This document shows, in pieces, positions 21,339 through 32,391 of a DNA stretch of 64,000 nucleotides. Made by a program: the position numbers and the translations under genes. Origin of the DNA: Brettanomyces bruxellensis (Eukaryota > Ascomycota > Pichiomycetes > Pichiales > Pichiaceae); contig NC_054686.1 of NCBI RefSeq assembly GCF_011074885.1, positions 806,001 through 870,000 on the forward strand. The letters are read 5' to 3'. Numbering within the stretch: the stretch's first letter is position 1; every line of letters begins with the position of its first letter. Below the pieces are notes generated by a model. That model had not been told where the DNA came from and made no database searches. It saw only the letters and a list, made by a program, of their open reading frames with translations.

Positions 21339-23680
21339 TATTGGTGGTTAAACAGGGATGCGATTGGTGTTTGAAAACTGCTCACTGCTACCCATAGGCA
21401 ATGATGATATTTCTGGTCACTCATTATTACTTATTAATTATATATACGCCTGTGGAAAAAGCAGTACTTAGCACTGATCTGTAAAAAAATGCACAAAAAG
21501 ACCGACAAAGCCGGAAACCGACCCATTAGGCCATGATAAAAGGTAAGCCTATTGGAGCGAAGCATCTTAAATAGGGGAAACATCCGCATTACGGTAATGA
21601 AACGGAGAATCTAGAAATGCTTGCTGAATAGTGCCACCGCCGGTTAAACTTCTGTTTGGGGCAGAGGCAGATTCTGTTCCGTTAACCGCGAAGAAAAGTG
21701 TGGAAAAATGAAAAAGATACAGGATAAGCTGGTTGCACTGACAAGTCGATCGACCCGTCTGATATATCTAGCAACCAACATGGTACAAGCTTTTTTCCAG
21801 AACTTGAACTAATGCAAGAAACAAGAACCCTGACAAGGTAAAAACAAAACAAAACGACTTTGATAATCCTGATACAGCATTATTTCAACGTGTGTGAATG
21901 GAAACATCTTAATTTTCCAAAATAATTTAACAGCACAAAGAAACAAGTCCCTTACCACAGCAATTTGAGAAAAAACGGAAAATCGCACAGGCAGGAATCG
22001 GTCATGAGATTTGATTAGTCTGTAAGAAGTAATACGATTTCCGCATCCAGAAAAATGTCAATACTGAAAAGCTCGGATAAGAACTAAGTACATTTTTGGA
22101 TATTTTTGGGATATCAGTCAATACTGGGGATATTAACGAGTTGTGCCATGTGGCCATAAATTCGGACATTGCAAGCATATTTCGGTGAACACAATTGTAC
22201 TGAAGATAAGTAGTTAGGGAATATTAACGGTATGCAAATTAGCGTTATAAGATATTATTATTAACTAATACGAGGCGAAAGACTGAAAGATAAATGCACG
22301 CGCGGGAAAAAAACAATAATAACGATTTTGATTCCTCACTTCAAATGTTTGCTATCAACACTGCCCGCATTTTCGACCCTTGGACACATGCATATTGACA
22401 CATAGCTTTTTCCGGCAAGCTACCAGGACTGAGATGGGGTTATTGAAAATTCAGAAGTTCAATTTTGGAGAAATCGAACTGGTTGATACCAGGAAGAAAG
22501 CGACAGACAGCATGGGCTGCTTATTCTAGACAGTTGGGAACAATGTCAACAGTACTCCACAGTTTTATTCAGGGGAGGTGGTTATTGTTGGCCAGCTGGC
22601 AAAAAAAAAAATTGGTTGAATGGTGTTATTAGCCAGCGGCATTATTCGGCAACGGTAAATTCTAGTGCTTTCGAAAGCTACGTTCTCTGCTCAGTAGTAC
22701 CCCTGATTCCATGTTGGAAAATTTTTTTCATCTGCCAGAATGCCGAATTCATTAGCAGCGCTTGCTTTTTCTTGATGTTTTCATTTTTTTTCTTTATTTT
22801 TTTTACAGATTACGGATAGCTCGACAGTCTCATTCACGGCCCATGACAACTTCAAACACACACAACTACCCGCCATCTTGTTTACTGAAACCTGTTTACT
22901 GCTACTAGATGCCATCTAATTCACAAATGGGGTAATTTACGCTTTTAACCGTACGTGTATACAAAACTTCTTGAGACATACTTCTGGTACTTCTACAGGG
23001 TTCGTGGTTTGGACTTAGAGTAAAACATATAGAAAATAAAGCCTGGAACCGCTCACTATAGAGCATATTGATTTTAGCTTCGCTTTAATGAACGCACAGG
23101 TAGAAAAAAAGAATAAAAACAATTTGCCAGGCAGACGAATTATAGACTTGGTGACTCCCCAAACGTGGAGCCAGGTAGTGGGCAAAGGCAGTAACAGGCA
23201 AGCTCGAGGTTCAGCCGTCCCGAAAAGGAAATGCAGATCAATCGAAAAGGTAAACAGGCCAGGCTTTTTTATATTTTTCATTCTCCTTGGAGTTCCTCGA
23301 CATTGAACCTTGGCTCTATTTTTAGCATCATTGCATTTCAACCTGCTGCCTGTTTTCGGCATGTCCCTCATTTTTTTTCTTTACATCCTTCTTTCTCCTC
23401 TGATTTTTTTAAAAATTTTGTATTTTTAATTGTCGCCTTGACTAGCTTTTATCTTGGATGCTCTCGTTCCGAGTATTTCAAGACTTCATTTTAGCTTTCT
23501 TTTAACTCTTATTTCTACTCTCTTCTCTTACTTTTAACCTTTTATCTCCCTCTTCTTTTTCAGATTTTTTTCTTTTCCTTTCCACTCTTTTACTCTTCAC
23601 CATCATCGTTAGCATTCAACGGTTTGCAAGAATAGTTCTAATTGCTGGTCAAATCTCCTTAGAATAATCATAGAGTTAAG
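21339..23680. other. 2.3-kb divergent intergenic region (PSG1-like / ECM33)
   Basis: No convincing gene is present. Longest frames are low-complexity or lack an ATG. The last 300 bp before ECM33 (about 23360-23650) are strongly pyrimidine-rich on the plus strand, typical of a long 5' leader or promoter of a highly expressed wall gene. Many short A-runs occur. No tRNA or LTR recognised. Confidence 0.55.
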
Positions 23681-25847
23681 ATGCAGTTCAAGCTTCTCTC
23701 TCTTTCTGCTTTGGTTGGTGCCGCAGCCGCCGCCACCTCTTCATTAAGTAAGTACAGTCTTTTCTTCGATATTGTTATCCGTTACAAAGTATCATCAGGC
23801 ATGTTTTATCTTTCAGGTTAGTGGTGAAAATGTTATGGATCTCCTAATCATTTATTTTCGTTGGAACCATTTTTTAAAGGGGTGAAAAAAAAACAGTGAG
23901 CGAATATTTTGGGATGCCGCTCGGCTTTCAGTGCAATCCCGGGCACAAATTATCTGTACACTGCTTATGCTCATACCTCGTCGATAAATTCATTTTGGAC
24001 ACGATGCTTCAGTTTTCGAGCGCTATGTGGTATTTGGGGCGAGATGAGTTTGTTCGATAATTTGTGTGCTGTGTGTTGTGCCTCATTTTATTTTTCATCA
24101 CTTTATTTTACTAGTGCAATTTTATTTTTATTGGTGGGTGCATTTTACTTTACTATTTATTTTTGTTTTGTTTTATTTTATTTTTTAATTTTTTTTTTGG
24201 CTGCTGGTGCTTCTTCAGAGCGAGACTCAGATTGGCTTCTTTTCTCGTTCTCGCCGCATTTAATTTTGCTTTGCTTTTGCTTTGCTTTTGCCTTATTTTT
24301 GCTTTATTTTTTTTATTCCCTCCAGCCCACCTCATTACCGAGATACTTTTTTCCGGATTCTATTTTTTTCGTACCAATTGGGTTGCAGCGCTTGTTTTCA
24401 GTTAACCTTTTTAGGCCTGCATTTTCTTGCATGGAAAATCATTTGCGGCCATACCTGGCATGTGAAGAAACACGGTTGTCTGACATATCGCAAATTACAT
24501 TGTGATATGTGGCATAGATAACAAACACAATGCAATGCAATGCAGTTGGAATGATAACGAAAATCCGCATGGACCATTTTTAGTTATTTACTTTCGAGTG
24601 AACAAATATACTAACAGCAACCACACTTTTTTCCAGATGCCACCATCACATCCACAACTTCTGTTGCCGTTGCCTCAGGCTGCTCTTTCAAGAGCACCTA
24701 CACTGCCACCGCACAATCCGACTTGGATGCTTTGTCGACATGTGATGCCATCAAAGGTGATGTTTACATCACCGGTGGTATCGGTGCCGGTTCGATTGCC
24801 AACGTTAAGGCCATCTATGGTGACTTGATCATCTCGAATGCCACAAAGCTCAGCACGTTCTCTGCAGACTCGATCACTGCCATCAGCGGTGAGTTGAACA
24901 TGGAGAGTTTGACTATTTTGTCACAGTTCTCGATGGGTTCTTTGATCTCCGTCGGTGCCATCAACTGGGTTACTTTGCCAGCTTTGATCCAGACCGGTTT
25001 CAAGGTGGTCACGGACTGCAACTCGATCTACATCTCGGACACCCAGTTGAGCTCGTTGGACGGCTTGAACCCAGTCAACGTCGAAACTTACAACATCAAC
25101 AACAACTTGAACCTGGCCTCGATCGATTCCGACGTCCAGACCGTCTCCAAGGCCTTGTCCATCTCCCATAACGGTGACCAGACCGAGGTTAAGTTCGACG
25201 ACTTGAAGTGGGCCAACAACTTGACCTTCTACTCTGTTACTTCGATCTCTCTGGCTAGCTTGCAGGCCATTAACGAGTCTGCCGGCTTCTTCGAGTCCTC
25301 CGTCTCTGCCTTGAAGTTCCCACTTGTTGCCACTGTTGGCGGTGACTTGACCATCGAGAACAACGACGACTTGGAGAAGATCGACTTCTCGAACTTGACT
25401 ACCATCGGAGGTGGATTCGTCATCGAGAACAACACCGAATTGAAGACTATCAACAACCTCGGCGACCTCAAGACCATTACCGGTGCCGTTGTCCTCAAGG
25501 GTGACTTTGACAAGTGCTCTCTTCCAAGTTTGAAGACTGTCAGAGGTGCTTTCACCGTTGACACCACCGGAGACTTCAGCTGCTCCGACTTCGACAAGTT
25601 GTCCAAGGAGGGTTACATCAGAGGTGACTACAGCTGCAAGGCTTCTTCATCTTCATCCTCTGTCAGCGGAACCAAGACCTCATCTTCTTCCGAGACTGGT
25701 TCTGCTTCTTCTGACAGCAGCTCAGCATCTTCAGGCTCATCATCCTCGTCCTCGTCTTCTTCAAGTAAGGCAGGTGCAGCCGAGATCCTCGTCAGCCCAG
25801 TTTCCGTCTTTGGAACTGCCGCCGCTCTTCTCATTGCCTTGTTCTAA
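23681..25847 (+). CDS. ECM33: GPI-anchored cell-wall protein Ecm33 (two exons)
   Basis: The coding exons are 23681-23747 and 24637-25847, giving 425 residues. Ecm33 is a GPI-anchored plasma-membrane/cell-wall protein needed for wall integrity and mannoprotein attachment. Exon 1 encodes the signal peptide (MQFKLLSLSALVGAAAAA), and the codon split by the intron encodes Asn. The mature protein has the receptor-L/leucine-rich-like repeats of the Sps2/Ecm33 family, for example LITIEND-type strands and the conserved LSTFSADSI and GGGFVIENNTELK. A Ser-rich stalk (about 355-400) leads to the hydrophobic GPI signal at the C-terminus. S. cerevisiae ECM33 also has an intron after the signal-peptide exon, which supports this model. 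Codon use is biased to TTG/GGT-type codons, as expected for high expression. Confidence 0.95.
23748..24636 (+). other. ECM33 intron (889 bp)
   Basis: The donor is GTAAGT at 23748, the branch point is an exact TACTAAC at 24609-24615, and the acceptor TTCCAG ends at 24636. Splicing restores one frame from signal peptide to mature protein. The intron is T-rich in its second half and contains an open frame that starts only at TTG and is low in complexity, so I do not call a nested gene. Confidence 0.92.
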
Positions 25848-26265
25848 GCAAGCTTTTTCGAACGACCCGCTTATATCTTGTCGTTTCCGGAGTTCTTAAT
25901 ATCTTGAGCTTACGTACTGGATCCAAGCATTCGGTTGCGTTGAATGGGGGTCTCTATTGCCAGCCTCCTTTATCTTTATTCTTTTTCTTTTCTTCCCCTC
26001 GTTTGTACTTACTTCTTTTATTTTGGCTCAATTTACAATGCTGAACTTTTACACCGTGTACTTTTTCTTTTGTTTTGTTTTGTTACTTGCACCATCATCG
26101 TAACCTTCATGATTGATGGATGGATTATCTTTTCGACATTTAATAATGTTTGGTTCTAACGGGCCTATTTGAATAAGTTTCTGTGTAAAGTTTGTGCTAC
26201 CTGTTAGTTGGACAATAAATAATAGTTGTATTGCAATATCAATCAGTACATATTTACTTTGCGTC
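25848..26265. other. Convergent 3' flanks of ECM33 and GLTP
   Basis: T-rich 3' region after ECM33. No gene seen. Confidence 0.5.
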
Positions 26266-26935
26266 TTATAAACCCTTGCCGTAGTTTCCACTGGCATAGA
26301 AGTTCATGATTATCTTCACTATGCCCGCCAAAGCCGTCACCCATTCCCTGATTTGCTCCGACACCTTCTCCTGATCTTTCCCCAACTTTGCAAAGAAATC
26401 CTTTCTGTAAGGGCAAGCCTTCATGGCCAACTTGAAAATGGGTCTCACAAACATCGAGTGGTACTTGATCAACGTGCCTTTATATGCCGTGGTGAATGTT
26501 TCGGTCATTTCCTTTTCTGGATGATCCAATGTTTCCCTCATTGCAGCCTCTGTGAATTGCAATCCCCTGGAAAGCCAAAGCAAGGCCTGCGTGCCCGTTT
26601 TCTTGCCTCCATCCTTAGCTTCCTCGAGCACCATACCTTGTAATGTGTTGGAATGCTCTGGATCCTGGGCCAATCTCTTCTGGATCTTAGTGATGTTTCC
26701 ATTCATATCATTAACCACGACTTGAAAAGCCGCCGAACCAAGCAAGTCTGAAAAGTGAATGTTAGTAAAACAGTAATTTACATGAACGGGTTCCATGATG
26801 CAGATACATACCGAATAACTTCACCAAAGATGAAGATGCCTCGAGAAACTCCCGAGTTGAGATCTGGTTGTGCTCATCAACCGGGATATCCTTGAAGGAT
26901 CTCTTCATTTCATCGAAAAACGTTTTGTCCGACAT
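26266..26935 (-). CDS. Glycolipid transfer protein (GLTP/HET-C2 family), two exons
   Basis: The exons, in minus-strand order, are 26935-26812 and 26747-26266, giving 201 residues. GLTP proteins shuttle glycosphingolipids such as glucosylceramide between membranes in the cytosol. The sugar-headgroup site of the family is complete: Asp55, Asn59 and Lys62 in NDMNGNITKIQK, Trp99 in QALLWLSRGL, and His138 in IKYHSMFVRPIF. The signature AMKACPYRKDF follows at 149-159. The junction rebuilds KLFDLLGSAAF, matching the family (FDCLGS in human). The frame stays open 84 codons upstream of the ATG but only from a TTG, so the ATG at 26935 is used. S. cerevisiae has no GLTP to my knowledge. Confidence 0.92.
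26748..26811 (-). other. GLTP intron (64 bp)
   Basis: On the minus strand: donor GTATGT starts at 26811, exact TACTAAC branch point at 26767-26761, acceptor TTTTCAG ends at 26748. Removal joins two frames that are otherwise out of phase and restores the conserved family sequence. Confidence 0.92.
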
Positions 26936-27267
26936 GTTTGCGTACAGTCTGTTATGTTGTTCTCGAGTAAACAGCAAAAACTTGTTAAATGGGATGACTT
27001 CAGGAATAATTGAAGGTATCTTCCAGTTCGTCGAGATCGCAAATCGTGTCAAAAACGAGACGATAACGAAAAAAAAAGGAAAAAGAAAAAAGTAGTACCT
27101 CAGGTAAAAGCTAAAAAGAGTTAAACTATTCGCGAACCTGGCTACCAGAAAAAATGGAGGCTGAAATAATTGAAAAAGTACTACCAAAAGACGCTATATG
27201 TACGAGATCTCACAAAAATAACAATCAAATGCATTCAATCTACAGGTTATAATAAAAGGACACGCAG
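26936..27267. other. GLTP upstream region / TIF32 3' flank
   Basis: AT-rich spacer with a purine block at about 27065-27095. No gene seen. Confidence 0.45.
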
Positions 27268-30030
27268 TCACTGGCCGCCGTACTTCCTCTTCAAGGTTCT
27301 CAACTTCATCTTCTCGGAGAAGTTTGCAAACGAGTTGGTCTTCTCCTTCTCCAAAAGCTCCAAGTACAATCTTCTTTGAGGATCTCTCTTCATCATTAGT
27401 TCCTCGGCAGCCTTTCTTCTCTGCTCCTCGGCAGCTCTGACCCTCAACTCCTCCTCCTGCTCCTTCTTCAAGCGGTCCTCCTCCTCCTTCTTTCTCTGCT
27501 GCTCCTCCTGGAACTCCAACCTCTTCTTCTCGATGAACTCCTTGATTCTCTGCTGCTTCTCCTTCTCCAACTCCGCCTGTGCAGCCCTCTTCATCTTCTC
27601 AAAGGCCGCCTTCTCCTCCTCCTGGGCAATAGAAGCATACTTGGCGAACTCGGACGAAATGCGCTGCAATCTGTCCCTTTCCCTCACCTCATGCTCATGC
27701 TTCTTCTTCTCCATCTCGATCTTCTTCTCCTTGACCCTCTCGTACTCCTCTCTCTGCTCGGCAAGCTCCTTGTCGGCGTTCTTCTGCAACAAGGCCAACT
27801 CATACTTCCTCTCGGCACGCACCAAGTAGTCATTTCTCGTGGCCAACTTCTCCATCTTCGACTGCGTGTCCTTCTTGTCCTTCTCCAACTTCTCCAACTG
27901 CATCTCCTTCAACTTATCCATGTCCAACTTTTCCGCATCCTTCTCGTCAATACTGATGATACCCTTCGAGTTCACATCCTTGATCAACTCCTGCTTCTCC
28001 TTCTTTCTCTCCAACTCAATTGCTCTCTGCCTCTTCTCCTCCTGTCTTCTTTCTGCCTCCTTCTCTGCTCTCTCCTGCTCAGCCTTTCTGGCTGCAATCT
28101 GCTGCTCCAATCTCTCCTTTGCAGCTTTTTCACCCTCCAGCTTCTTCAACTTCTCCAATTCTTCCTTCCTATGCTCAAGTATGTGGGCACGCTGCACAAT
28201 GCTCTGTCTCTCATCCTCAAACTCCGCGTTTGCTCTCTCCAACGACTTCTCCTTCAACTCTCTGTCCACAGACTTCGTCTCGGCCACATCGATCAACTTC
28301 ACCGACTCGGAAAGCGTCTTGGCCAAGTTCGAAAGCTGGAATCTCACCAACTCGGCCGGAGTCTGCTGGATGGCAGCCTCAAGAACTCCACTCTCTGCAT
28401 TCTTCTCTGCACCAAGCGACAAGCTGTTTTCCAAAGAGCCGCTGAACGGACTCGAGTTGAACACTATAACGTCGGCAGCCTGGTCGATTTTGATGCTGAC
28501 CACGTTTTTCCGGGCGGCCTCGAGCAATAACTTCTCGATATCGAGTCTCGAGAGCTTAAACGAGCCTTCAAACGTGCACAATCTGACCAAAAAGTCTACT
28601 TTTATCGTCTGGTACACCTGCGAGACCTCCCTGAAGATCCGGTCAACTGCAACGTTCAAGAGTGGCTCCACGTACGAGCCGTACGAGGCGTTGGACTCGA
28701 TAGCCTCGAAAAACGGCTTGATGGTGCGTGCGAACGTTAGGGGATGGAAATTGTCCTCAAATGCCACATATAGGTTTTTCAATAAGTCATCTGCGTAGAG
28801 CAAACTCTGCGAGTTGGTGGCCTGCTTGAGCAAGGACTCTCTTGACGGAACAGATCCAATGCTGAGCAAAGATGCTAGCCGGCGGAATTTCCTCCGGTTG
28901 AAGTCATCTGCTCCAGATCCAACCTCAGGAACACTCAAAGCAGAAAGAAGCTGGAGTGACGCGTACCGCTTCTTCTCATCGTCAGTGGCAATTGGCGACT
29001 GGAGCAACAAGCTGAAGTACTTCTGGAATGCGGCTGCCTGGAAGAGTGCATCTCCACTCACTGCAAAGATCTTTGCCAAGTCATCGTAGTAGTTCATCAA
29101 CATGGATGGTTTTGGCTGGCGTTTTGTCTGTGTCATCAACGTGTGAACATCCTCAACAGAGCGGAATGCCTCCTGCCAGAGCTCCAACTTGACCGCTGCA
29201 TTAAGCTGTGCAAACCTCGACTCCAGATATCTCTGCAAAGTGTCTGCATTCGACAAATCTATCGGATTCGTTGGTGGATATCTGTCATTTGGTCTCTGAA
29301 CGGACTGCAAGTGCGATCTGATCAGCTCGCAGAGTCTCCGGAACTCACTGCGGCGCTCGTACTTGACACAGAAGTCAAAAGCACGGCTGCAGACAAAGCA
29401 GTAGCACACTTCAAGTTTCGAGTTGTTTCTCAACAAGTCCAAGGTGGTCCGGTAGCACTCCCACAAGAACCTGATCCATGGAACGACGAGCTGCCTGTTG
29501 GACCGGTCTGCCGTGTCGTCTGTCGACACTGCTGACATCAAAATATCCTCTGGAGAGATCGAAAAGTGTGCTGCACCTTCACCATCTTCATCTTCCTCGT
29601 TTTCCTCATCATCTTCGTAGGTATCCAACACCTTTTGGGCAGCAGCTGCTGCCTCTGCAGTCTTCTGCTCCTCTGCTTCAACCACCGCACCTGCGGATTT
29701 CTCAACTTTGGTCAACTGTGCCTCTGCCAACTCGAGAAAATGCCTCACCACTTTCTCCAAGATCTTCAAACCATCGTCACTAACTTGAACCGCCTTCTTG
29801 AACTGGTGTAGACCATCCTTGACCAACTTTCCATTCTGCTGCTCCGTGCCCAACTCTGCAAATAGCATACCAATCGATTCGAGCTCTGTTGGTTCTGCTC
29901 CTCTGATCTTTCTAGATGTCAGGAAATCGTACAATGTTTGTAAAGCATCTTCTTTTTGGCCGACGCCAACCAAATCCTCTGCACGCCTGGCCACGCTCTC
30001 TGGGTGGAAGAATCTATTTCTAAATCTCAT
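27268..30030 (-). CDS. TIF32: Translation initiation factor eIF3 subunit a
   Basis: The frame encodes 920 residues (S. cerevisiae Tif32/Rpg1 is about 964). eIF3a is the scaffold of eIF3, bridging the 40S subunit, other eIF3 subunits and mRNA at entry and exit channels. The N-terminus (MRFRNRFFHPESVARRAEDLV) is diagnostic. A helical-repeat region runs to about residue 330 and the PCI domain ends near 520 (LSRLDIEKLLLEAARKNVVSIKI). From about 590 to 890 there is a long charged coiled coil rich in Glu, Lys, Gln and Arg. An acidic loop (YEDDEENEEDEDGEG) near 137-151 is a family-variable insert. Intronless. Confidence 0.97.
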   Translation of the reverse strand: MRFRNRFFHPESVARRAEDLVGVGQKEDALQTLYDFLTSRKIRGAEPTELESIGMLFAELGTEQQNGKLVKDGLHQFKKAVQVSDDGLKILEKVVRHFLELAEAQLTKVEKSAGAVVEAEEQKTAEAAAAAQKVLDTYEDDEENEEDEDGEGAAHFSISPEDILMSAVSTDDTADRSNRQLVVPWIRFLWECYRTTLDLLRNNSKLEVCYCFVCSRAFDFCVKYERRSEFRRLCELIRSHLQSVQRPNDRYPPTNPIDLSNADTLQRYLESRFAQLNAAVKLELWQEAFRSVEDVHTLMTQTKRQPKPSMLMNYYDDLAKIFAVSGDALFQAAAFQKYFSLLLQSPIATDDEKKRYASLQLLSALSVPEVGSGADDFNRRKFRRLASLLSIGSVPSRESLLKQATNSQSLLYADDLLKNLYVAFEDNFHPLTFARTIKPFFEAIESNASYGSYVEPLLNVAVDRIFREVSQVYQTIKVDFLVRLCTFEGSFKLSRLDIEKLLLEAARKNVVSIKIDQAADVIVFNSSPFSGSLENSLSLGAEKNAESGVLEAAIQQTPAELVRFQLSNLAKTLSESVKLIDVAETKSVDRELKEKSLERANAEFEDERQSIVQRAHILEHRKEELEKLKKLEGEKAAKERLEQQIAARKAEQERAEKEAERRQEEKRQRAIELERKKEKQELIKDVNSKGIISIDEKDAEKLDMDKLKEMQLEKLEKDKKDTQSKMEKLATRNDYLVRAERKYELALLQKNADKELAEQREEYERVKEKKIEMEKKKHEHEVRERDRLQRISSEFAKYASIAQEEEKAAFEKMKRAAQAELEKEKQQRIKEFIEKKRLEFQEEQQRKKEEEDRLKKEQEEELRVRAAEEQRRKAAEELMMKRDPQRRLYLELLEKEKTNSFANFSEKMKLRTLKRKYGGQ

Positions 30031-30718
30031 GTTTGCGAAGTTTAATTCCTTTATATTCTGTAGTTACTTCTGCTTATTCTTAACAACGTTCCTTCAGCAC
30101 TTTGTTCTGAGCTTTTTACCTGCAAATCAATTCACACACGAGAGCACTTTTTTTTCATGGAAATTACGGAAAAAAAATTTTTTTCACGCGAAGAAAAACA
30201 GAACTTGCCGAATTGTCGGCAGGGCGAAAATTGGTTGCTGGAAGGAGCAGCCCAAAAAGCTCAAATTCTTCCATGCTGGAGCGACGCAGAAAAACAGACG
30301 ATAGTCCATCCATTTCTCCAAGTGAGCATCCAGATGTGAAACCAAAGATGCCAAAGCCAGATGTCTAAACTTCATTTAATTGATAACCAGATGCAAGTGG
30401 TAATTGCCTACAACAATGCATACGTCTGTGCTAAAGCTCACCTTTAAAGCACATCTCTACCCCAAATATGGAGTAATTTGTACATAGAATAGATCCAGGG
30501 TAGCAAGTGTCGAAATCGCCCAAAAAGGAAACCGGCAATCACCATTTTCCAGATTCCAATTCGCACAGTACATACATTAAATAAAACAGAGGCTGCCCCG
30601 CATTTTTTGTGCATTATATAAATAGCGGGAGAAATCGCCTTGGACTAATCATTGCGACATTTGTGCCATCAAACATTTTGACCACAATTTCTACAGCGGG
30701 TGTTTACAAAAAAGAATA
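30031..30718. promoter_or_regulatory. Divergent promoter region TIF32 / DUF4112 gene
   Basis: About 690 bp between the divergent start codons. A TATA-like ATTATATAAATAG lies near 30614-30626, about 100 bp before the DUF4112 ATG. Short frames here are not credible genes. Confidence 0.45.
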
Positions 30719-31363
30719 ATGTCTAGTATAGTATCCGCCATACTGAAGCACAAGGTATGCTTAAACTTTACAACAAACTAATCAATTCTAATACCTCGAC
30801 TACTGACAGTTAATCAAACATTCTTACAGTTCAAAAAGAACAACCCATTTGCTTATGGACTAAACGAAGATCCATACCATGAAGTGATTCCAGAGAGTGA
30901 GAGAAAATTCTGGCAAAGAGGAGGCGCTAGAAGAACCAAAGGTATACCACCTCACATCCCGACACCTCAATCGGAAAAGCTAAAGCAGGTTCAACGGATG
31001 GCATACTATATGGATATGTGCTTCACCAGGATTGGTTTCAAAGTTGGAATGGCCGGTTTAATCAGGATTATTCCCGCTGTTGGTGACATTGCCGTTCTAA
31101 TTATGAACTTGTATCTATTCAGACAATCCAGGGCAATAGATGGTCTTCCAATTGGAATTTCATCCCGGATGCTTGTGAATATCACCGTTGACTTTCTTTT
31201 TGGTATGATTCCTTTCGTTGGAGATCTAGTTTCAATTGGTTTTAGAGCAGACACTCGGAACTTCATACTGGTTAGAGACCATTTAGCATTGAAATACACG
31301 GGTGGCGTGGTAGATTCACCTGCAATAGCCGAGACTGCAGGAACCACCGCAGTTTCGTTGTGA
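30719..31363 (+). CDS. DUF4112-family protein, two exons
   Basis: The exons are 30719-30754 and 30830-31363, giving 189 residues (start MSSIVSAILKHK, then FKKNNPFAYGL). The core matches the DUF4112 family of fungi and bacteria: a hydrophobic IRIIPAVGDIAVLIMNLYLF segment (about residues 103-122), GLPIGISSRMLVNI, and FLFGMIPFVGDLVSIGFRADTRN (about 146-168). The paired Pro-x-Val-Gly-Asp motifs are the family hallmark. The two hydrophobic segments suggest membrane association. Function is unknown. The first exon is only 36 nt, so the gene is easily missed or mis-started at a downstream ATG. Confidence 0.85.
30755..30829 (+). other. Intron of DUF4112 gene (75 bp)
   Basis: The donor is GTATGC at 30755, a likely branch point TACTGAC is at 30801-30807, and the acceptor TTACAG ends at 30829. 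The donor and branch point are slightly off consensus, but the phase is conserved and exon 2 has no upstream ATG of its own before 30884. Confidence 0.8.
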
Positions 31364-32391
31364 AAAAAGTACTTTGGCGTAATACTGTCGTCATTTATGG
31401 TCTTGATACAAATTGCATGTTTCTTAACTTCTTTTGCTGCTCGATGAAAGAGAAAGCACGTTTACATGTTTATTCCGCTTTCTACGCCTGCCGCCTGAAA
31501 TTGGAGTTACGCATAAGCAATATTTCCCCTTTCTTCATTATCGCTCTATTGAGATATATTCGTCAGTGATTATTTGTCTCTATGATCGTACCCTTAAATT
31601 CCTCGACCCTCATTTTTCCGCTTTTCATTTTTTTTCAGCTGTTTTTCAATCACAAAAATTTTCCAACACTATATAAGTCGGTGCTAATTTCCGCACTTTG
31701 AAAAATTCTTGCAACCCAAAGTCGACTGTGCTTTATTTCCAGTCGGCAATTAGGAGGCTCGATCTATAGGAATATAGGTTGTGCTTTCTGCTTTCTGCCG
31801 GGGAGGTAGGTGCGAATGGTAGGTATATTAACTGGATGAGGGATCCACTTTTCTTGACGTTTCCTTGAGTTAACATGATGAATAAATTATTTACAGACCT
31901 GTACTGATCTCTTCATGGGATCTGAGGATAACCAATAATTGCCAAATTTTCTGATTGAATACTAGGAAATAGTTTTGAGTGTGGAGACATGCGATAATCA
32001 TTATTAAGTGCGCTTTACTAACGTTTGCTCTCTTTGCAACAGACATAGGTGTATGCCGATGTATATTTTCACCTATTTAACCGCGTATATAGTATTTGGT
32101 TTAATGCATTAATGATTCATGACTGATGACAAGAGCATCTGATAGTGTAATAATTGTAACAACGCAGGAACGGAGAAGTGGGGCAGATTAAACATTACAT
32201 TCTACCTCTAACGATCATTTAACTTACTGCGGTGAAATCCTCCTACACCTCATAAACATAGAGGAAAAAAGACTTATATTATTTTATCATCTTTTATAGC
32301 TAAAACGTATTGATGTATATAGCAACATATTAAGTAAATAAGCCCTTTTCAAAAACAAATCCTACAAAATGAAGAAAAGATGAAAAGACAC
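31364..32391. other. 1.0-kb convergent intergenic region
   Basis: Between two 3' ends (DUF4112 gene and RPS8). AT-rich. I see no gene, tRNA or repeat. Confidence 0.5.

Noticed and set aside
21339..23680. Centromere or replication origin
   Set aside because: The region is AT-rich, but I see no CDEI/CDEIII pair or other definable element. Base composition alone is not enough.
23909..24505. Possible nested gene in the ECM33 intron
   Set aside because: The frame starts at TTG, and its Phe/Leu/Cys content follows the T-rich intron. No family feature.
26936..27187. N-terminal membrane extension of GLTP
   Set aside because: The frame is open but starts at TTG; the hydrophobic residues come from a purine tract on the plus strand, and GLTP proteins are cytosolic.
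27691..28530. Long Leu-rich plus-strand frames inside eIF3a
   Set aside because: They are antisense shadows of the Glu/Lys coiled coil of TIF32.
10146..31363. Lipid-transfer gene cluster (VPS13, GLTP, PSG1-like)
   Set aside because: The genes are separated by unrelated ones and eukaryotic gene order here shows no shared regulation, so proximity is probably chance.
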